Positions 5,534 to 14,626 of a stretch of DNA of 15,166 bases are shown here, piece by piece. The DNA comes from Bacteroidales bacterium UBA3663 (GTDB taxonomy: Bacteria > Bacteroidota > Bacteroidia > Bacteroidales > UBA3663): the NCBI GenBank assembly GCA_002373755.1, contig DFJU01000144.1, forward strand, positions 1 to 15,166, given 5' to 3'. A program made the translations under genes and the position numbers. Position 1 is the first letter of the stretch, and the number at the start of each line of letters is the position of its first letter. The notes under the pieces were generated by a model, which made no database searches, was not told where the DNA came from, and saw nothing but the letters and a program-made list of their open reading frames with translations.

Positions 5534-8500
5534 ATGTACAGAAGAAAATTTTCGGCAAAGCACCTGACCTTGCTGCTCGCGATGTCATTGAGTGCGGCCA
5601 ATGCCGCTGCCATGCAATCGGCGGTGGCCAAATGGGTGTTCACCACGGGCTACGATGTGGAAAAGCAGGGCACGACGGCCGTCTATACGCCCAACACGTT
5701 GGGTTGGTCGCAGATTGCCAACACCAGCTGGAAGCAGCTGCAACCCTATTTCTTGCCCAACGAGTGCGCTATGGTGCCCGAAGACTGCAACGTCACGGTA
5801 CACACCAGCGACGGCAAGTGGCAGGTGACAAGCAGCGGCAGTAACCCGAACTACCTGCTGCGCCTCAACACGGCATCGACCGACAAGTTCACGGCCAAGG
5901 CAGACTATGCGGACGGCACGAAGCACGACCAATATTTTGAGCTGCGTATGCCCACCACGAGCCTGAACAACGTGAAGGTGAATTTCTCCATTGGCGACGG
6001 GTCCAGCTCCAGCACGAAGTTCGGCGTGGTCTATTCCGTCGATGGCGGCGCAACGTGGACGGTGCTTGACGACTACACCAGCGGCTCGCACTGGAACACC
6101 TACGTTGATGCGGCCTACGACCTGCCATTGGCCGCCGACAAGGAGAGCCTCATCGTGCGTATGCTCATCCAGAGCGCGACGAAGACCTCGAACTACAACC
6201 TGAAGTACATCAACGTCTTGGCCGAAGACACGCAGGCGCCAAAACTGACAGGTACGACTCCGGCCGACGGTGCTGCCGATGTGCTTCCCACGGGCAAGGT
6301 CGTCCTCCTTTTCAACGAGGGCGTGAAGCTGACGGCTGGGGCATCGGCCACCATCCAGTCGGCCACCACGACCGATGGCATCGAGCCAGTCATCAACGTC
6401 AACAAGGTGTCGCTGCCGTTTGCCGACCTTGAGCTGAACACGACCTACACCGTGACGTTGCCGTCGGGCAGCATCAGCGACTTGGCAGGGAACGTCTTTG
6501 CCGATGCCGTGAGCGTCACATTCACCACGGGCGATACTCGACCTGTGCCGCCGCCTGTGCTCGACAGCAAGAACCGCCTGTGGTACCACCGTCCGGCCGC
6601 CTTCTGGGAAGAGGCACTTCCGCTGGGCAACGGACGTCTGGGCGCGATGGTGAGCGGCGGCGTGGCCATCGACACGTTGCAGCTGAACGAGGACACCTTC
6701 TGGGGTCAGTCGCCCAACCGTAACCACAACGCCAACGCGAAGGAGGTGTTGGCCCAGGTACAGCAGTACATCTTCAACAAGGACTATGTGTCGGCGCAGA
6801 AACTGGCCATTCCCAACTGGATGTCGCAGACGTCGCATGGTGCGCAGTATCAGGCCGCCGGTTGCGTGCTGGTGGGCTTCCCCGGCCAGCGTTATGACGA
6901 TGAGGAGGATGGCAGCACGGCCGATGCCGTCGATGCGCAGGGCTACGTGCGTTCGCTCGACCTCGCTACGGCCACAGCCACGACGACCTACATCGTGGAT
7001 GGCGTGACCTATACGCGCACGGTGTTCACTTCGTTGGCCGACGACGTCACAGTGATGCGCATCGTGGCCTCGCAGGAGGGTCGGCTGAACTTCAACGTGT
7101 GCTTTGCGGCTCCGCAGAAGACCAACATGGCCAAGCTGGGTGTCAACAAATTGTTGGCCGATGGCGTGATTGAGGCATCGCTCGTTCCCGCCCGCGCACA
7201 GACGGAAGGCATTGACAACAAGCTGCAATGCTACACGTTCATCAAGGTCATCAACGACGGCGGACTGCTCACCACCGGCAAGTGGAACGTCATGGAGGGC
7301 TGCCTCGTCACGAGCAACGCCAATACGCCGTCCATCGAGGTGAGCAACGCCAACGCGGCCACGATTGTCATCTCGTCGGCCACTAACTTTGTCAACTACG
7401 AGGACATCAGCGGCGATGCCGAGGCCAAGGCGCATGCCGGACTGAACGGCTATCTGGCCAAGAACAAGGACTATGAGACGACGCTTGCCGATCACGTAGC
7501 GCGCTATCAGGAGCAGTTCGGCCGTGTGAGCCTTGATCTGGGCGAGAATGCCGTGCAGGAGAAGAAAGACACCGAGACCCGCATCAAGGAATTCCGTTCG
7601 CAGCAGGGCAACGACCCCGGATTGGTAGCCAACTACTTTCAGTTCGGACGCTACCTGCTCATCAGCTCCAGCCAGCCGGGCACGCAGCCAGCCAATCTGC
7701 AAGGCATCTGGAACCCCAATGCCCGGCAGTACCCCGCGTGGGACTCGAAATACACCTCGAACATCAACGTCGAGATGAACTATTGGCCGGCCGAGGTCTG
7801 CAACCTGAGCGAGTGCCACGACCCGTTCATCCAGATGGTGAAGGACGTCAGCGTGACGGGCGCCGAGACCGCCGAGAAAATGTACGGCGCACGCGGTTGG
7901 ACGCTGCATCACAACACCGACCTGTGGCGCACGACGGGAGCGGTCGATAACGGTTCGGTGGGTGTATGGCCGACGTGCAACGCATGGTTCTGCTCGCACT
8001 TGTGGGAAAAATACCTCTTCTCGGGCGATAAGGCTTACTTGGCCGATGTCTATCCCGTGATGAAAGGATGCGCGCAGTTCTTCCAGGACTTCCTCGTGAA
8101 AGACCCCAATACGGGCTACATGGTGGTCTGCCCCTCCAACTCGCCCGAAAACCATCCCGGCCTGACCAAATACACCGACGACAGCGGCAAGGAGATGAAC
8201 TGCGCCCTCTTCGGCGGTGTGGCGATGGACAACCAGATGGTCTATGACGTGCTGAAGAATACGGCCGAAGCCGCACGTGCATTGGACGTGGATGCCGATT
8301 TTGCCGCGCAGCTGGACGAACTGAAAGCCCAGTTGACGCCCTACAAGATTGGCAAGTACGGACAGGTGCAGGAGTGGCAGGAGGACTGGGACAAGGAGAA
8401 CAACTCTCACCGCCACCTGTCGCATCTCTGGGGTGCCTATCCCGGCAATCAGGTTTCGCCCTACGTGGATGCCACCGTCTATCAGGCCGTACACAAGTCG

Positions 8501-9283
8501 CTTGTGGGTCGAGGGGATGCCGCACGTGGCTGGTCGATGGGCTGGAAGGTCTGCCAATGGGCGCGTATGCTCGACGGCGACCACGCCCTCACCATCATCA
8601 AGAACCAGTTGCGCCTGATGGATCCCAACGCCACGATGAACGATGCCGATGGCGGCACCTACGCCAATATGTTCGACGCCCACGCTCCATTCCAGATTGA
8701 CGGCAACTTCGGCTGCTGCGCGGGCATTGCCGAGATGCTGTTGCAGAGCCACGCCGGATTCCTGCACGTGTTGCCAGCCTTGCCGTCGGCATGGTCGGAG
8801 GGCGAGGTGTGCGGCTTGCGTGCCCGTGGCGGATTCGAGGTCGTCGGTCTCACGTGGAAGGACGGCCGCATCGTCTCGCTGAAGGTGAGATCTACGTTGG
8901 GCGGAAACCTGCGCCTGCGCAGCAAGACCTCGCTGGCATTGGCCGATGGTAGTGCATTGGCCACCGCATCGGGCGACAATGCCAACGCGCTGATGCAGCC
9001 TTACAAGATGCCGGCACCGATTGTCGTCAACCCGTCGAAGATTCCACAGACCGTTCTCGAAGAGACCTATCTGTACGACATTCCCACGACAGCCGGACAG
9101 GTGCTGGAACTGGTCGATGCGGCTTCGGCCTCGGGCATTGAGACGATGCAGCCGTCGGCACAGAGAACTGTCAAGGCTGCCTATGACCTGCAAGGCCGTC
9201 CCGTGCGCGGGGAAACAGGTCGATTCTGCATCGTGAACTATACGTCGGGCGACGGTACCGTCGTCTGGAAATTGTCGAAATGA
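5534..9283 (+). CDS. Secreted GH95 alpha-L-fucosidase / alpha-L-galactosidase
   Basis: 1249 residues from ATG 5534, chosen because the promoter overlaps an earlier ATG and because this start gives a clean signal peptide (MYRRKF, hydrophobic LTLLLAMSL, then ANAAA, about 1-26). Next come a beta-sandwich, CBM-like domain of unknown specificity (about 30-230), a Big_5/SbsA Ig-like domain (about 235-333, SDLAGN motif), and the GH95 enzyme (about 347-1170). Family hallmarks are [19 protein letters not shown] at its start, [12 protein letters not shown] (Asn743 and Asn745, water-activating pair), SPENHPG (Glu872, general acid) and QIDGNFG (Asp1056). These correspond by motif to the known catalytic residues of the bifidobacterial enzyme. 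The fold is an inverting (alpha/alpha)6 barrel releasing terminal L-fucose (alpha-1,2) or L-galactose. The C-terminus has a YDLQGRPV tail ending VVWKLSK. A strong hairpin follows the gene. The next-door pectin esterase suggests a plant cell-wall substrate, but sequence alone does not separate fucosidase from galactosidase. Confidence 0.9.
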   Translation: MYRRKFSAKHLTLLLAMSLSAANAAAMQSAVAKWVFTTGYDVEKQGTTAVYTPNTLGWSQIANTSWKQLQPYFLPNECAMVPEDCNVTVHTSDGKWQVTSSGSNPNYLLRLNTASTDKFTAKADYADGTKHDQYFELRMPTTSLNNVKVNFSIGDGSSSSTKFGVVYSVDGGATWTVLDDYTSGSHWNTYVDAAYDLPLAADKESLIVRMLIQSATKTSNYNLKYINVLAEDTQAPKLTGTTPADGAADVLPTGKVVLLFNEGVKLTAGASATIQSATTTDGIEPVINVNKVSLPFADLELNTTYTVTLPSGSISDLAGNVFADAVSVTFTTGDTRPVPPPVLDSKNRLWYHRPAAFWEEALPLGNGRLGAMVSGGVAIDTLQLNEDTFWGQSPNRNHNANAKEVLAQVQQYIFNKDYVSAQKLAIPNWMSQTSHGAQYQAAGCVLVGFPGQRYDDEEDGSTADAVDAQGYVRSLDLATATATTTYIVDGVTYTRTVFTSLADDVTVMRIVASQEGRLNFNVCFAAPQKTNMAKLGVNKLLADGVIEASLVPARAQTEGIDNKLQCYTFIKVINDGGLLTTGKWNVMEGCLVTSNANTPSIEVSNANAATIVISSATNFVNYEDISGDAEAKAHAGLNGYLAKNKDYETTLADHVARYQEQFGRVSLDLGENAVQEKKDTETRIKEFRSQQGNDPGLVANYFQFGRYLLISSSQPGTQPANLQGIWNPNARQYPAWDSKYTSNINVEMNYWPAEVCNLSECHDPFIQMVKDVSVTGAETAEKMYGARGWTLHHNTDLWRTTGAVDNGSVGVWPTCNAWFCSHLWEKYLFSGDKAYLADVYPVMKGCAQFFQDFLVKDPNTGYMVVCPSNSPENHPGLTKYTDDSGKEMNCALFGGVAMDNQMVYDVLKNTAEAARALDVDADFAAQLDELKAQLTPYKIGKYGQVQEWQEDWDKENNSHRHLSHLWGAYPGNQVSPYVDATVYQAVHKSLVGRGDAARGWSMGWKVCQWARMLDGDHALTIIKNQLRLMDPNATMNDADGGTYANMFDAHAPFQIDGNFGCCAGIAEMLLQSHAGFLHVLPALPSAWSEGEVCGLRARGGFEVVGLTWKDGRIVSLKVRSTLGGNLRLRSKTSLALADGSALATASGDNANALMQPYKMPAPIVVNPSKIPQTVLEETYLYDIPTTAGQVLELVDAASASGIETMQPSAQRTVKAAYDLQGRPVRGETGRFCIVNYTSGDGTVVWKLSK

Positions 9284-9295
9284 CCTCTCACTCAT

Positions 9296-9328
9296 CACAC
9301 CATCGGCTCCGTGTGCGCCGATGGTGTG
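9296..9328 (+). terminator. Hairpin terminator after GH95
   Basis: A 12-bp perfect stem (CACACCATCGGC 9296-9307 with GCCGATGGTGTG 9317-9328) with a 9-base loop lies 13 bases after the stop codon. The following sequence has only a loose T tract, so termination strength is uncertain. Confidence 0.6.
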
Positions 9329-9388
9329 TCTGATTCGTACTTTTCGGGTGTCATTTCGTCTTTCTGGACGATTTGATACCCTGCTTTT

Positions 9389-9420
9389 TTTGAATTAAAT
9401 GTCGGAAACCAGTAATTTTG
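9389..9420 (+). promoter_or_regulatory. Promoter of the CE12-CE8 gene
   Basis: TTTG at 9389-9392, a 20-base gap and TAATTTTG at 9413-9420 match the Bacteroidetes consensus exactly. Transcription should start near 9427, leaving an unusually long leader of about 120 bases before the ATG at 9547. Confidence 0.8.
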
Positions 9421-9546
9421 CAGTTGGAATTTGGGGCGCGGCGTATGCCATCGGACAAAACAACACGAAAAACGCAACTGGCATCATCTCTCATTTTTGC
9501 TCCGATTCCGACCTCACATAAAACACAAATAATCTAATCAAAATCA

Positions 9547-12500
9547 ATGAAAAAAATCACAGCATTAGCTATGCTTGCCCTGTTGGGATGGGCGGGCACT
9601 GAGCCATCGGCCGCAGCCAAAGTGAAGCTTCACAGCATTGGCGACAGCACGATGCAGACCTACGACGAATCGACCGACAAACGCGGCTGGGGCCAGATGC
9701 TCCAGCAGTTCTTCGACAGCGACTACGTGACGGTCAACAACCGTGGCAAGTCGGGCGCATCGTCCAAGTCGTTCTATCTGGAGAGCGCATACTGGCCGAC
9801 GATGGTGGCCGAAAAGTCAAGTTCGACGACAATCGAAGAGGGCGACTTCCTCATCATCCAGTTTGCGCACAACGACGAGAAGAACCAGGGCATGGACGGC
9901 GACTCGGTCAAGGCATACTACACCGCGCAGGGCGATGCGACAACGGCATCGGCCACCGACTACCGAGGCACGACGGCCTATGGCACGTTCAAGAAATACA
10001 TCCGCGCCTACATCGAAGAGTGTAAGGCACGCGGCGGCAAGCCGGTCATCGTCACGCCAATCTGCCGCAAGTATTTCAGCGGCACGACGGCCATACGCCG
10101 CAACGGTATGCACGACCTCGGCGACTCGTTCTCTAAGCTCACCGAATCGGGCATCCTGACCGGCCAGAGTGTGCCATCGACCGACAATACCTACGACTAC
10201 GCACAGGCCCTCATCGACGTTGCAGCCGAATATGAGGACGTGCCGGTGATCGACATCACGCAGCTCACTGCCGAGATGTATGTGAAATACGGCGAGGCAT
10301 TCTGCACCGCGAGCCTCTTCTGTAGCGACGACAGCACACACCCGATTGCAATGGGTGCGACGCTCATCGCACGAGCCTTTGCGCAGGCCGTCAAGAATGG
10401 CGACAACATGATTACGAAGGCGGCCAACTACAATGCCGCCAACAAGGCCAAGTCGGATGCCGTGTTGGCCGAACTGGCCGAGCATGTCGTCGTGTCCAAC
10501 GAAATCTCGTTCAACCCCGTGTCGGGCAATCTGGGCAAGGCATACAGCGGCCAGACCCTGACCAAGGAGTTCTCCGTTTCGGCCTTCGGAATGGCCAATG
10601 CCACAGGCACGGTGACCATCTCGACCGACGGCGCATTCACCGTATCGACCGACAAGCAGAACTTCGGCAGCAGCGTTGAGGTGGCCTACACAGGTTCGAC
10701 GCTCATCACCACCGTCTATGTGCGCGCCACATTGAGCGGCAGCGGCACCGTGACCGGCACGATGACAGCCACCGACGGCACCAACTCCAAGTCGCTCGAA
10801 CTCTCGGCCGATGTCGTTTCCCTTGCTGGTGGCGAGGCCGAGGAGTGCAGTGTGCTTTGGGCGATGAACGGCGGCAACAGCTACGTGACCGAAGGCTCGA
10901 TTGAAGGCATCGACCAGACATGGAGCAACATGTATGCACGCGACTACAACAACATCAACGCCTCGGCAGTGTGGCCAGAGGGCAGCGGCTACGACGCTAC
11001 GCGAAAGACGCAGCGCAACTGTACGCCGGAAGACAGCTGGCCGTCGGGCGAAATCGATGAGGTATCGACCCGCTACATTCAGTTCGGCGTGCGCGCTCCC
11101 GAAAAGACCGTCATCAACATCGACCGCATCTCGATGTACGTGGCCGGAGCAGGCGGCTCGGGAATGCGCTGCAAGGTCTATTATTCGCTCGACAGCCTCT
11201 TCTCGCAGCCCGTCCAGATTGCCGACTTCAGCGGCGGCATGGCAGGCAACACCGCACTTGAGGTCAACGCCGACGTCGTGGAAAGCATCGAGGACGGCGA
11301 ACCGCTCTACATGCGCATCTATCCGTGGTACAACGGCGGTGCGGCCAATGCCAAGACCATCTGTCTGGCCGACGTTTATGTACACGGCTATGCACAGGCA
11401 GCATCGGGCAGCGTCAGCATCGACGGCGCAACCGTGACGTGGGGCCTGCACAAGGCCGGCACCGAGCAGGAGGTGACCTTCGAGCCGTTTGAGGCATCGG
11501 CCTACTTCACCGAGCCGACCGTCACCGCAGGCAGCAGCATCAGCTTCAACGGCACTTCCAACTGGAGCGGCACCGACACCGAAAACAACGGCATCGTCAT
11601 GGCTCAGATCGGCAACGGCACCGACGGCACATTCCTCGGCAGCGTGTGCGACGAACAGAGCGTCACCTTCACCACCCGGCTCACCAACGGCGGCGTCTTC
11701 ATCCCGTCGGCATTGAGCCTCAACGCAGCCCGATTGGGCACCGACGGCGGTTCGTTCACCGTGTTTGTGGGCGCCGGCAACGACGAGCAGGAGGTCCTCT
11801 CCGGCCAGTTGCCCAACCGAAATGGCAAGAGCCAGACCCTCTCGCAATATGCCGTCGATGTGAGCGGACTTGCGGCCGATGAGGAGAACCCGCTGCACGT
11901 GCGTATCGCATTGGCCGGACAGGGCAAGGGCAAATACTACGCGTTTTCCGACCTCACTCTGACCGGCACAGTGATGGGTGCGGCCGACGACGAGTCGCTC
12001 GCTGTGCTGTCGGCCGTGCCGGAAAATGGCACGACAGACCTCAGCCGTTCGGGCAAGATCGTCATCAACTACAACAAGCGCATCGCACAAGGCACAGGCA
12101 CTGCCACGCTCACCAACGTCGAGACAGGTGCATCGGCCGACATCACACCGACATGGAGCAACCGCGCCCTCACCTTCAACTACGTGGGTCTGGACTACGG
12201 CACAAGCTACCGCATCGACATCCCGAAGGGCTACGTGACCGACGCCGCCACTGGAAGCAAGCAGGCCGACGCCCTCGAATATAGCTTCACTGTGCTGAGT
12301 CGTCCGGTGCCAGCCGCACGCACGTTCAATGCCATCGTTGACGCATCGCTCACCGACCTCGCCATCAAGGACGGCAAGATTGAGGCTACGGCCGATATGC
12401 CAGCGCAATACCGCTCGATTCAGGCCGCCATCAATGATGCTCCGTCCAACTGCACCGAGCCATATCTGATCTATATCCGCAACGGATATTACAACCATCC

Positions 12501-13842
12501 GAACTTCACCTTCAACACGAGCTACGGCACGCGCTACACCGACATGACAAGCAACACAGGCACCGAAACCACCAAGATCGACAACGGTGCAATCAATGCC
12601 TACGACTCGTGCCGCATCATCTACATCAACAAGCCGAACATCCACCTGATCGGTCAGGAGCGCGACGGCGTAATCATCGCCACCGACCGTCTGGCAGGCA
12701 GCGTCGCCAGCGACCACAGCAAGGTCTGGTACCACATCAACGCAGCCGCAGCCGTGCAGGTACAGACCGGCGGCACCGACTTCTATATGGGCAACCTGAC
12801 CGTCGATAATGAAAACTGGACGTTGCGCAAGATGGCTGGTCCGCAGTGCCTCTGCTTCAACATTCAGGGCGACCGCGCCGTGCTCAACAATGTGCGCGCA
12901 CGCTCTTATCAGGACACCTACTACAATGGCGGCACCTACAACCGCACATTCTGGTACAACTCGGAGATTGAGGGTGCGGTCGATTTCATCTACGGCTCGA
13001 GCGACGTCTGGTTCGAGGGCTGTACGCTCAACATCAACCGTCCGAGCGGAGGCTTCATCGTCGCACCCAACCATCCGGCCGACACCCGTTGGGGCTATGT
13101 GTTCAACAACTGCCGCATCACGACCGACGACGTGGCCGATCCCTCGAAATACTCCATCTGGCTCGGCCGTCCGTGGCACGAAAAGCCGAAGACCGTCTTC
13201 CTGCACACGCAGATGGAGCTGACCCCGATGGATTCGCTCTGGTATGCCACGATGGGCGGCCTGCCAGCATTGTGGGCAGTCTATGACTTCTACAACGCCA
13301 AGGGCAACGCGCTCAGCACCGTCAGCCGTTCGTACTACTACTACACGAGCAACGGCACGACCTACGGAGCCAACGCCAAGAACTTCCTGACCGACGATGA
13401 GGCCGCTGAATACACGCTCAACAACGTCATGGCGGGCGACGGCTCAGCCAACGCTTCGGGCTACTGGACACCGCAGACCTATGTCGATAAGCCGCAGACT
13501 CCGCTCGTGATGAAGGCCAACACCGAAGTCACCTGGACGGCCGACAAATATGCAGTCTGCTACGTCGTACACGTGAACGGCAAGCCGGTAGCCTTCCCGA
13601 CCGAGTGCCGCTACGTGGCTCAGATGGGTGACGTCGTCAGCATCCAGAGCGTCGGCGAACATGGTTCGCTGTCCGACATGAGCGAGTCGCTCACCATCGA
13701 CGGAAGCACATCGTCGCTACGCGAAATCACGACGACTACATCGGCCGGAACCACAATCTACGACATTGAGGGCCGCAAGTCGTCCGCTACGCGAGGCTTC
13801 GTTATCAGCAACGGCCGCGCAATGTTCAATGTCGGCGAATAA
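9547..13842 (+). CDS. Secreted bifunctional pectin esterase: CE12 SGNH acetylesterase fused to CE8 pectin methylesterase
   Basis: 1431 residues. Signal peptide about 1-24 (MKKITALAMLALLGWAG, then PSAAA). Residues about 26-300 are an SGNH hydrolase of the rhamnogalacturonan/pectin acetylesterase type: GDSTM (Ser34), HND (Asn109) and DSTHP (Asp262, His265). Then follow an Ig-like module (about 317-425), two beta-sandwich modules (about 433-620 and 630-810) and a Big_5 Ig-like domain (about 818-918). The CE8 right-handed beta-helix starts near 950 (SIQAAINDAP). Its five catalytic-site residues are visible: Gln1100 (QCLCF), Gln1122 and Asp1123 (QDTYY), Asp1146 (DFIYG) and Arg1208 (LGRPW). The Gln-to-Gln spacing of 22 equals that of plant enzymes. 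The C-terminal tail IYDIEGRK with RGFVISNGRAMF resembles the GH95 tail. Together the two domains would remove acetyl and methyl esters from pectin before lyases or hydrolases act. It has its own promoter and terminator. Confidence is high for both families; exact substrates are inferred. Confidence 0.92.
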   Translation: MKKITALAMLALLGWAGTEPSAAAKVKLHSIGDSTMQTYDESTDKRGWGQMLQQFFDSDYVTVNNRGKSGASSKSFYLESAYWPTMVAEKSSSTTIEEGDFLIIQFAHNDEKNQGMDGDSVKAYYTAQGDATTASATDYRGTTAYGTFKKYIRAYIEECKARGGKPVIVTPICRKYFSGTTAIRRNGMHDLGDSFSKLTESGILTGQSVPSTDNTYDYAQALIDVAAEYEDVPVIDITQLTAEMYVKYGEAFCTASLFCSDDSTHPIAMGATLIARAFAQAVKNGDNMITKAANYNAANKAKSDAVLAELAEHVVVSNEISFNPVSGNLGKAYSGQTLTKEFSVSAFGMANATGTVTISTDGAFTVSTDKQNFGSSVEVAYTGSTLITTVYVRATLSGSGTVTGTMTATDGTNSKSLELSADVVSLAGGEAEECSVLWAMNGGNSYVTEGSIEGIDQTWSNMYARDYNNINASAVWPEGSGYDATRKTQRNCTPEDSWPSGEIDEVSTRYIQFGVRAPEKTVINIDRISMYVAGAGGSGMRCKVYYSLDSLFSQPVQIADFSGGMAGNTALEVNADVVESIEDGEPLYMRIYPWYNGGAANAKTICLADVYVHGYAQAASGSVSIDGATVTWGLHKAGTEQEVTFEPFEASAYFTEPTVTAGSSISFNGTSNWSGTDTENNGIVMAQIGNGTDGTFLGSVCDEQSVTFTTRLTNGGVFIPSALSLNAARLGTDGGSFTVFVGAGNDEQEVLSGQLPNRNGKSQTLSQYAVDVSGLAADEENPLHVRIALAGQGKGKYYAFSDLTLTGTVMGAADDESLAVLSAVPENGTTDLSRSGKIVINYNKRIAQGTGTATLTNVETGASADITPTWSNRALTFNYVGLDYGTSYRIDIPKGYVTDAATGSKQADALEYSFTVLSRPVPAARTFNAIVDASLTDLAIKDGKIEATADMPAQYRSIQAAINDAPSNCTEPYLIYIRNGYYNHPNFTFNTSYGTRYTDMTSNTGTETTKIDNGAINAYDSCRIIYINKPNIHLIGQERDGVIIATDRLAGSVASDHSKVWYHINAAAAVQVQTGGTDFYMGNLTVDNENWTLRKMAGPQCLCFNIQGDRAVLNNVRARSYQDTYYNGGTYNRTFWYNSEIEGAVDFIYGSSDVWFEGCTLNINRPSGGFIVAPNHPADTRWGYVFNNCRITTDDVADPSKYSIWLGRPWHEKPKTVFLHTQMELTPMDSLWYATMGGLPALWAVYDFYNAKGNALSTVSRSYYYYTSNGTTYGANAKNFLTDDEAAEYTLNNVMAGDGSANASGYWTPQTYVDKPQTPLVMKANTEVTWTADKYAVCYVVHVNGKPVAFPTECRYVAQMGDVVSIQSVGEHGSLSDMSESLTIDGSTSSLREITTTTSAGTTIYDIEGRKSSATRGFVISNGRAMFNVGE

Positions 13843-13869
13843 GTCTGCATCTGAACCCGAATAACAACA

Positions 13870-13916
13870 TGCCCGACACTTCAATCCTGCAAAACTGAAG
13901 TGTCGGGCAATTTTTT
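13870..13916 (+). terminator. Strong intrinsic terminator after CE12-CE8
   Basis: A 14-bp perfect stem (13870-13883 with 13896-13909, 12-base loop) is followed by ATTTTTT. It separates the esterase from the peroxidase transcript. Confidence 0.9.
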
Positions 13917-13927
13917 AGCCGATGCCG

Positions 13928-13958
13928 TTTGCCTCTTGCCGGAAATGACTTATTTTTG
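13928..13958 (+). promoter_or_regulatory. Promoter of the glutathione peroxidase gene
   Basis: TTTG at 13928-13931, a 19-base gap and TATTTTTG at 13951-13958 match the Bacteroidetes consensus. Transcription should start near 13965, about 31 bases before the ATG. Confidence 0.8.
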
Positions 13959-13995
13959 TGCGCGACTTCTCAATCCCTTAAAATAAGACAACCCT

Positions 13996-14613
13996 ATGAA
14001 AAAGAGTTTATTATCCCTTTCTTTATTATTAACCATGGCGCTCGTCGCCTGCAATAAATCTAACGATATGGAAATCTACAACATCACAGTGAAAGACCGT
14101 CAGAACAACGACGTTAGTCTGTCGGACTACAAGGGTAAGGTGCTGCTCATCGTCAACACGGCCACACGATGCGGTTTTACGCCGCAGTATTCCGAACTTG
14201 AAGCCCTCTACGAAAAGGATTCGGCGCGTGGCCTCGAAATACTCGACTTCCCGTGCAACCAGTTCGGCCAACAGGCTCCCGGCACGGAGGAAGAAATACA
14301 CCAGTTCTGTCAGCTGAACTACGCGACCAAGTTCCCGCAGTTCAAGAAGGTTGAGGTGAACGGAGAGGGTCAGTCGCCGCTCTTCGCCTACCTGAAGTCG
14401 AAAAAGGGTTTCGCCGGCTTCGATCCGAACCACAAAATCGGCAAAATCTTGATCGACATGCTTTCAAAGCAGGATCCCGACTACGACAAGAATCCCGACA
14501 TCAAGTGGAATTTCACCAAGTTCCTCATTGACCGCAACGGCAATGTCATCGAGCGTTTTGAGCCGACCGACGACATTCAGAAGATCGAAAAAGCCATCGA
14601 GGCGTTGCTGTAA
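13996..14613 (+). CDS. Lipoprotein glutathione peroxidase (thiol peroxidase, thioredoxin-type)
   Basis: 205 residues. The lipoprotein signal MKKSLLSLSLLLTMALVAC gives lipid-modified Cys19, so the enzyme is probably anchored in the periplasm or outer membrane. GPx family motifs are NTATRCGFTPQY (peroxidatic Cys59), LDFPCNQFGQQAPG (Gln in the catalytic tetrad, about 92-93) and WNFTKFLID (Trp171, Asn172). Cys105 stands where thioredoxin-dependent GPx enzymes carry the resolving cysteine, so the reductant is probably a thioredoxin-like protein and not glutathione. It would reduce hydrogen peroxide or lipid hydroperoxides. It is transcribed alone from its own promoter. No terminator follows: the CRISPR array starts 13 bases after the stop codon, so read-through into the array is possible. 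Confidence 0.92.
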   Translation: MKKSLLSLSLLLTMALVACNKSNDMEIYNITVKDRQNNDVSLSDYKGKVLLIVNTATRCGFTPQYSELEALYEKDSARGLEILDFPCNQFGQQAPGTEEEIHQFCQLNYATKFPQFKKVEVNGEGQSPLFAYLKSKKGFAGFDPNHKIGKILIDMLSKQDPDYDKNPDIKWNFTKFLIDRNGNVIERFEPTDDIQKIEKAIEALL

Positions 14614-14626
14614 GCCACATAACCCT

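Noticed and set aside
5534..13842. Complete polysaccharide utilisation locus
   Set aside because: There is no SusC/SusD pair in the window; each enzyme gene has its own promoter and a hairpin after it.
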